DNA from: Blastococcus sp. CPCC 205250
Lineage (GTDB): Bacteria; Actinomycetota; Actinomycetes; Mycobacteriales; Geodermatophilaceae
Length of the DNA stretch: 64,000 nucleotides
Assembly: GCF_019799925.1 (NCBI RefSeq)
Contig: NZ_JABGCG010000015.1
Location: 62,001-126,000, forward strand
Direction: 5' to 3'
Shown here: positions 60,387 through 64,000 of the stretch, one piece after another
Position numbering within the stretch: position 1 is the first letter of the stretch
Layout of the letters: each line of letters begins with the position of its first letter
Position numbers and translations under genes: made by a program
The notes under the pieces: generated by a model
Seen by the model: the letters and a program-made list of their open reading frames with translations, nothing else
Told to the model about the DNA's origin: nothing
Databases searched by the model: none

Positions 60387-60450
60387 ACCGGCACCCTCGC
60401 CCGGCCTGCTTGCGCCGTGCCTGTGGACCGCTGGTGACCCGCAGGTCCGG

Positions 60451-61113
60451 TCAGCTCGCGGGGCTGGGCCCGAGGCCGGCGTCGCGGGCGAGGGCCACCG
60501 CCTCGGCGCGGCTGGCCGCGTGCAGCTTGGCCAGCACGTCGGAGACCCGGTTGCGGACCGTCTTCTCCGACAGGAAGAGCCGTGAGGCGATCGCGGCGTT
60601 CGGCAGGCCGTGCGCGACGAGGTCGAGCACCTCGCGCTCGCGGTCGGTCAGCTCCGGGAAGGGGACGGCGGTCGAGCGCGCCCGCGAGGAGGCGAAGAAG
60701 GCCAGCACCCGGTCGGCGATGCGCGGGCCGAACACCGCCTCGGAGCGGGCCGCGGCGCGCACCGCACGGGCGATGTCCCCGGCCTCGGACTCCTTGAGCA
60801 GGTAGCCGCGGGCGCCGGCGCGGAGGGCGGCGAACACCGAGTCGTCGTCGTCGCTCATGGTCAGCACCACCACGGAGGTCTGCGGGTGCGCCGCCGCGAT
60901 CCGCGCGGTCGCCGGCACGCCACCGGTGCCGGGCATGCGCAGGTCCATCAGGACGACGTCGGGCCGCACCTCCTCGACCGCCGCGACGGCCGCCTCCCCG
61001 TCGGCCGCGGTGCCGACCACCCGGAGGTCCGGCTCGTCGCCCAGGGCGTCGGCCACGCCGTCGCGGTAGACGGGGTGGTCGTCGACGACGAGGACCCGGA
61101 TGGGCTCGCTCAC
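60451..61113 (-). CDS. NarL/LuxR-family response regulator
   Basis: A 220-residue regulator. Receiver domain with Asp11/12 in VVDDHPVYRDG, phosphoacceptor Asp57 in VVLMDLRMPG and Lys108 in YLLKESE. A LuxR-type HTH from ~155 reads LTDREREVLDLVAHGLPNAAIASRLFLSEKTVRNRVSDVLAKL. GTG start overlapping the kinase stop by four bases, so the pair is translationally coupled. Likely controls envelope-stress or nearby lipoprotein genes; its own DNA site was not found. Confidence 0.95.
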   Translation of the reverse strand: MSEPIRVLVVDDHPVYRDGVADALGDEPDLRVVGTAADGEAAVAAVEEVRPDVVLMDLRMPGTGGVPATARIAAAHPQTSVVVLTMSDDDDSVFAALRAGARGYLLKESEAGDIARAVRAAARSEAVFGPRIADRVLAFFASSRARSTAVPFPELTDREREVLDLVAHGLPNAAIASRLFLSEKTVRNRVSDVLAKLHAASRAEAVALARDAGLGPSPAS

Positions 61114-63194
61114 GACGTGGCCAGGGGGAGTCGGGTGCGCACGGTGGTCCCTTCGCCGGGGGCGGTCACGATCTCGAGGGTGCCGCCGAGCTCGGCGGCG
61201 CGCTCACGCATGCTCGCCGAGCCGACGCCGGGTACCGCGGCGGCGTCGATGCCACGACCGTCGTCGACGACCTCCACCAGCAGGTCGCCCCCGGCCACGG
61301 CCAGGCAGACCCGGCAGCCGGTGGCGCCGGCGTGGCGGACGGCGTTGGCGACCGCCTCGGTGGCGATCCGGTAGGCCGCCACCTCGACGGCGGCCCGCAG
61401 CGGCGGCAGGTCGCCGGCGACGACGGAGACCGCGGCGCCGTCCGTGCCGACGGAAGCGCCGTCGGCGGACCGGTCGGGCACTCCGGCCACGGCGGCCATG
61501 GGCATCCGGTAGGCCGCCACGTGCTCGCGCAGGGCGCCGACCAGGCCCAGCTCGTCCAGCGCCGGCGGCCGCAGGTCGTCGACCGCCCGCCGGACGGCGG
61601 CGACCGTGCGCCGCATCTGGTCGCGCAGCCGGGCGGCCAGCGCGGCGGCGTCGTCGGAGCCGGCGCGCCCGCCGGCCAGCCGCGCCAGCCGCTCCAGCTG
61701 CAGGGCCATGCCCGCCAGCTCCGGGCCGACGCCGTCGTGCAGGTCGTGCCGCAGCCGGCGGCGCTCCTCCTCGCGGCCGACGACGATCCGCTCGCGGCTG
61801 GCCTGCAGGTCGACGACCAGCCCGGCGGCCCACACCAGGACCGCGGCGCGGCGGGCGACGTCGTCGAACGCGGCCCGCTCGGTGCGCCGCCAGCGCTCGC
61901 CGGGGGAGCGGTGGCAGATCCGCAGCTCGCCGACCGAGGTGCCCAGCGCGGTCAGCGGCAGCACCTCGACGTCCATCTCCGGCGGCGACCCCGCGGACAC
62001 GACCGCCGCCAGCCGGGGGTCGGCGGGGACGACGGCCACGCGGGGCAGCCGCAGCGCCCGGGCCACCTCGTCCACCAGCGCCTGCAGGGCGTCGACCGGG
62101 CCGAGGGCCAGGTCCAGCGAGCTGCCCACCCGCGTCGCGACGGCCAGCGGGTCGCGGCGCTCGCCGTACAGCAGCCGGTCGACCCCGCGCTGCGCCCGCT
62201 CCCAGCCGGCGGCCGCGGCCAGGGCGGCGACCGCGGCGGCGGCGACCGCGATCCGCCGCTCGCCGGCGCTGACCTCGCCGACGAGCGCGACGAAGGCGAC
62301 GTAGGCGACGAGCAGCAGCACCGACAGGACCGTGAACACCAGGGCCCGGCTGACCACCTGGCCGACGTCGAACAGCCCGTGCCGCAGGACCGCGATCGCC
62401 ACGCTCACCGGCACGGCGGCGAAGCCCAGCGCGAAGACGACGTCGGTGAGCGGGCTGGCCGCCAGCACGAAGGAGCCCAGCGTGGCGAGCACGAGGACGG
62501 TGGCTCCGAGCACCAGCCACTGCAGCTGGGTGCGCTCGAGCCCCTCGGCGCGGCGCGTGCGCAGGAAGAGGGCCGCCACCCCGGCCGGCGCGCCGAGCAT
62601 GAACGTGATCTGCGAGCCGAAGCGCAGCACGTACTCGGGCACCTCGCTGGAGGTGACCGACAGCGGGTTGGCGACGGCCTCGGTGAGGTCGGAGTAGCTG
62701 CGCACCATCGTGGCCAGCACCGTGACGGCCACGGCCGCGACCAGCACGCGGGCGAACGGCCGCCAGCGCGGGGAGGGGAGGGTGCCCGTGGGGAAGAACA
62801 GCGGGACCAGCGCGAGGACGACGAAGTAGGGCGTGAAGCCCCACGCGGTCAGCCAGACCGCGAAGCCGGCCAGCGGCCCCGACCAGCCGTGGTCGAGCAC
62901 CGGGCCCAGCACGTACTGCCCGGCGAGCAGGTAGGGGCCGAAGACCGCCGTCGTCAGCAGCAGCCAGCCCACCCGGTTGCCGGGGTCGCGCCGCAGCACC
63001 AGCGCGGCGACCGGCGGGTACAGCAGGCCCATGACCGCGTCGGCCCCGTAGACGGGCGCGCCGCCGAACCACGCGCCCATCGCCACCGCCGCCGCGGTGC
63101 AGACGAAGCCGGTCAGCGCGAGGGCCCCCGGCAGCCAGGCGCGCGGGCCGGCGACGGGGGTGCGGACGGCGGTCGGGCCCGGCACGGGCGACAT
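61110..63194 (-). CDS. Membrane sensor histidine kinase (HisKA_3 type)
   Basis: A 694-residue kinase, ATG start. Residues ~15-330 contain about nine to ten hydrophobic helices, an unusually large membrane sensor. A GAF-like region (~345-465) follows, then the HisKA_3 dimerisation helix LRHDLHDGVGPELAGMALQLERL with phosphoacceptor His483 and the acidic partner. HATPase_c motifs are ATEAVANAVRHAGATG (N box near 613), VDDGRGID (G1) and GVGSASMRERAAELGG (G2). It is the first gene of the operon with the LuxR regulator. The ligand sensed is unknown; helix number suggests a membrane-soluble signal. Confidence 0.93.
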   Translation of the reverse strand: MSPVPGPTAVRTPVAGPRAWLPGALALTGFVCTAAAVAMGAWFGGAPVYGADAVMGLLYPPVAALVLRRDPGNRVGWLLLTTAVFGPYLLAGQYVLGPVLDHGWSGPLAGFAVWLTAWGFTPYFVVLALVPLFFPTGTLPSPRWRPFARVLVAAVAVTVLATMVRSYSDLTEAVANPLSVTSSEVPEYVLRFGSQITFMLGAPAGVAALFLRTRRAEGLERTQLQWLVLGATVLVLATLGSFVLAASPLTDVVFALGFAAVPVSVAIAVLRHGLFDVGQVVSRALVFTVLSVLLLVAYVAFVALVGEVSAGERRIAVAAAAVAALAAAAGWERAQRGVDRLLYGERRDPLAVATRVGSSLDLALGPVDALQALVDEVARALRLPRVAVVPADPRLAAVVSAGSPPEMDVEVLPLTALGTSVGELRICHRSPGERWRRTERAAFDDVARRAAVLVWAAGLVVDLQASRERIVVGREEERRRLRHDLHDGVGPELAGMALQLERLARLAGGRAGSDDAAALAARLRDQMRRTVAAVRRAVDDLRPPALDELGLVGALREHVAAYRMPMAAVAGVPDRSADGASVGTDGAAVSVVAGDLPPLRAAVEVAAYRIATEAVANAVRHAGATGCRVCLAVAGGDLLVEVVDDGRGIDAAAVPGVGSASMRERAAELGGTLEIVTAPGEGTTVRTRLPLATS

Positions 63195-63389
63195 CCTGCC
63201 GCGCGGACGTCCCGGACGGCAGGGACAGGCGCACCGCCCGGCGGGGACCCGCGGCCGCCGGCCCGGCCCCGTCGCCCCCGGCGCGGCGCCCGGTACGAGG
63301 GGACGCGCGGCCCTGGGAGCCGGGACGCGGGGCGCCGGAGGGTCGGCACCACACCGGACAGACCGGACCCACCCGCCAGGAGACCCGCC

Positions 63390-64000
63390 ATGACCACCCC
63401 GCCCACCACCCCCGCGCCCGGGGCGGCAGCAGCCGCCGCCACCGCGCCGGTCCCCGCGACCGCTCCGGTCGTCCCCGCGCCGCCCGGTGCCCCGGTCACC
63501 CCCGGCACGCGGTTCCGCCGGATCGGCGGGGGGCTGTCGCTCGTCGCCTCGGGAGCGCTCGTCTGCGCGAGCCTGGTGATGATCCCTTACGAGAACCAGA
63601 CCGACGCCGAGTACCTGCAGACCGGCGTCGACCACACCACGAACATCCTGTGGGCCGCCGTGGTCCTGCACTACGGCTACCTGCTGCTCCTGCCGGCCGC
63701 CCTGACCCTCGTGCACCTGGCCCGCCGCGGCGCCCGGAAGCTCTCCCTGGTCGCCATGGTGCTGGCCGGTCTCGGCGCCGGGCTCTCCGGACTGGTCGCC
63801 GTCGACTTCTACGACGTGGCGCTGGCCAACGAGCTGCCCGCCGACGAGGCGCTGCGCATCTTCGAGGTGGCCGGCGGCTACGGGCAGGGCGCCCTGATCG
63901 CCGCGCCGTCCATCCTCGGGCTGGCCGTGGGCACGAACCTGGCGATGGTCGCCGCGTGGTGGGCCCGCGCCATCCCGGTGTACCCGGTGGTGCTCAGCGT
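63390..64000 (+). CDS. Membrane protein, N-terminal part (truncated by window end)
   Basis: ATG start with AGGAGA upstream, divergent from the kinase gene. The frame stays open to the last base, so the protein is longer than the 203 residues seen. After a Pro/Ala/Thr-rich 45-residue leader there are about five hydrophobic segments (GGGLSLVASGALVCASLVMI, LWAAVVLHYGYLLLLPAALTLV, LVAMVLAGLGAGLSGLVAVDF and ALIAAPSILGLAVGTNLAMVAAWW). Conserved-looking polar stretch: ENQTDAEYLQTGVDHTTN. No family recognised. It may be controlled by the neighbouring two-component system. Confidence 0.72.
   Translation, partial: MTTPPTTPAPGAAAAAATAPVPATAPVVPAPPGAPVTPGTRFRRIGGGLSLVASGALVCASLVMIPYENQTDAEYLQTGVDHTTNILWAAVVLHYGYLLLLPAALTLVHLARRGARKLSLVAMVLAGLGAGLSGLVAVDFYDVALANELPADEALRIFEVAGGYGQGALIAAPSILGLAVGTNLAMVAAWWARAIPVYPVVLS

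Overview
The window is very GC-rich, has many GTG starts, dense gene packing and frequent 4-base start/stop overlaps. Its gene families are typical of soil Actinobacteria: a DinB/WYL pair, a DUF1206 pair, DUF222-HNH, a sacsin-like ATPase, PPK2, ROK-controlled sugar ABC transport, and a mycobacterial-type SOS box. The style fits Geodermatophilaceae (Blastococcus, Geodermatophilus, Modestobacter), but this is inferred from content and not tested by search. No rRNA, tRNA, CRISPR array, prophage or intact transposase was seen.

Layout. 1-2.4 kb: the end of an NAD(P)H-hydrate dehydratase, then a minus-strand VOC/ArsR/SRPBCC/YCII operon and a 54-residue membrane protein. 2.6-6.2 kb: two tandem PAP2 (Aur1-like) membrane phosphatases coupled to a large polytopic membrane protein. 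6.2-21.4 kb: mostly metabolic and regulatory genes (aldo/keto reductase, TetR with a perfect operator facing a hydrolase, DUF1275, DinB/WYL, SDRs, FAD oxidoreductase, GGDEF, HtrA-like protease, type II NADH dehydrogenase, hydrolases). 20.2-29.0 kb: a sugar uptake and catabolism locus: ROK repressor, ABC ATPase, permease, binding lipoprotein, Gfo/Idh/MocA dehydrogenase, xylose isomerase and a second TIM-barrel isomerase. Hairpins separate the strongly expressed binding protein from its neighbours.

29-50 kb: cupredoxin lipoprotein, DoxX, DEAD-box helicase, a GlxA-type regulator divergent from an MFS carrier with a 24-bp tandem repeat at the regulator's 5' end, a DrrAB-like exporter, an ALDH/GMC oxidoreductase operon, PPK2, a 1003-residue sacsin/Hsp90-like ATPase, a STAS protein, thiolase plus FabG-like reductase, and two DUF1206 membrane proteins. 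50-64 kb is the most accessory-looking part. It has three paralogous secreted beta-propeller lipoproteins, a macro-SIR2 fusion protein (candidate NAD-consuming defence effector), a MOSC protein of different base composition beside an insertion-like inverted repeat, an SOS-boxed DUF222-HNH gene, a CYP152-type P450 peroxygenase carrying the OleT-type histidine, and a LuxR two-component system.

The strongest leads are the macro-SIR2 protein, the CYP152 enzyme and the composition of the sugar locus. Starts were chosen from Shine-Dalgarno spacing, overlaps and family N-termini; several are uncertain and marked so.
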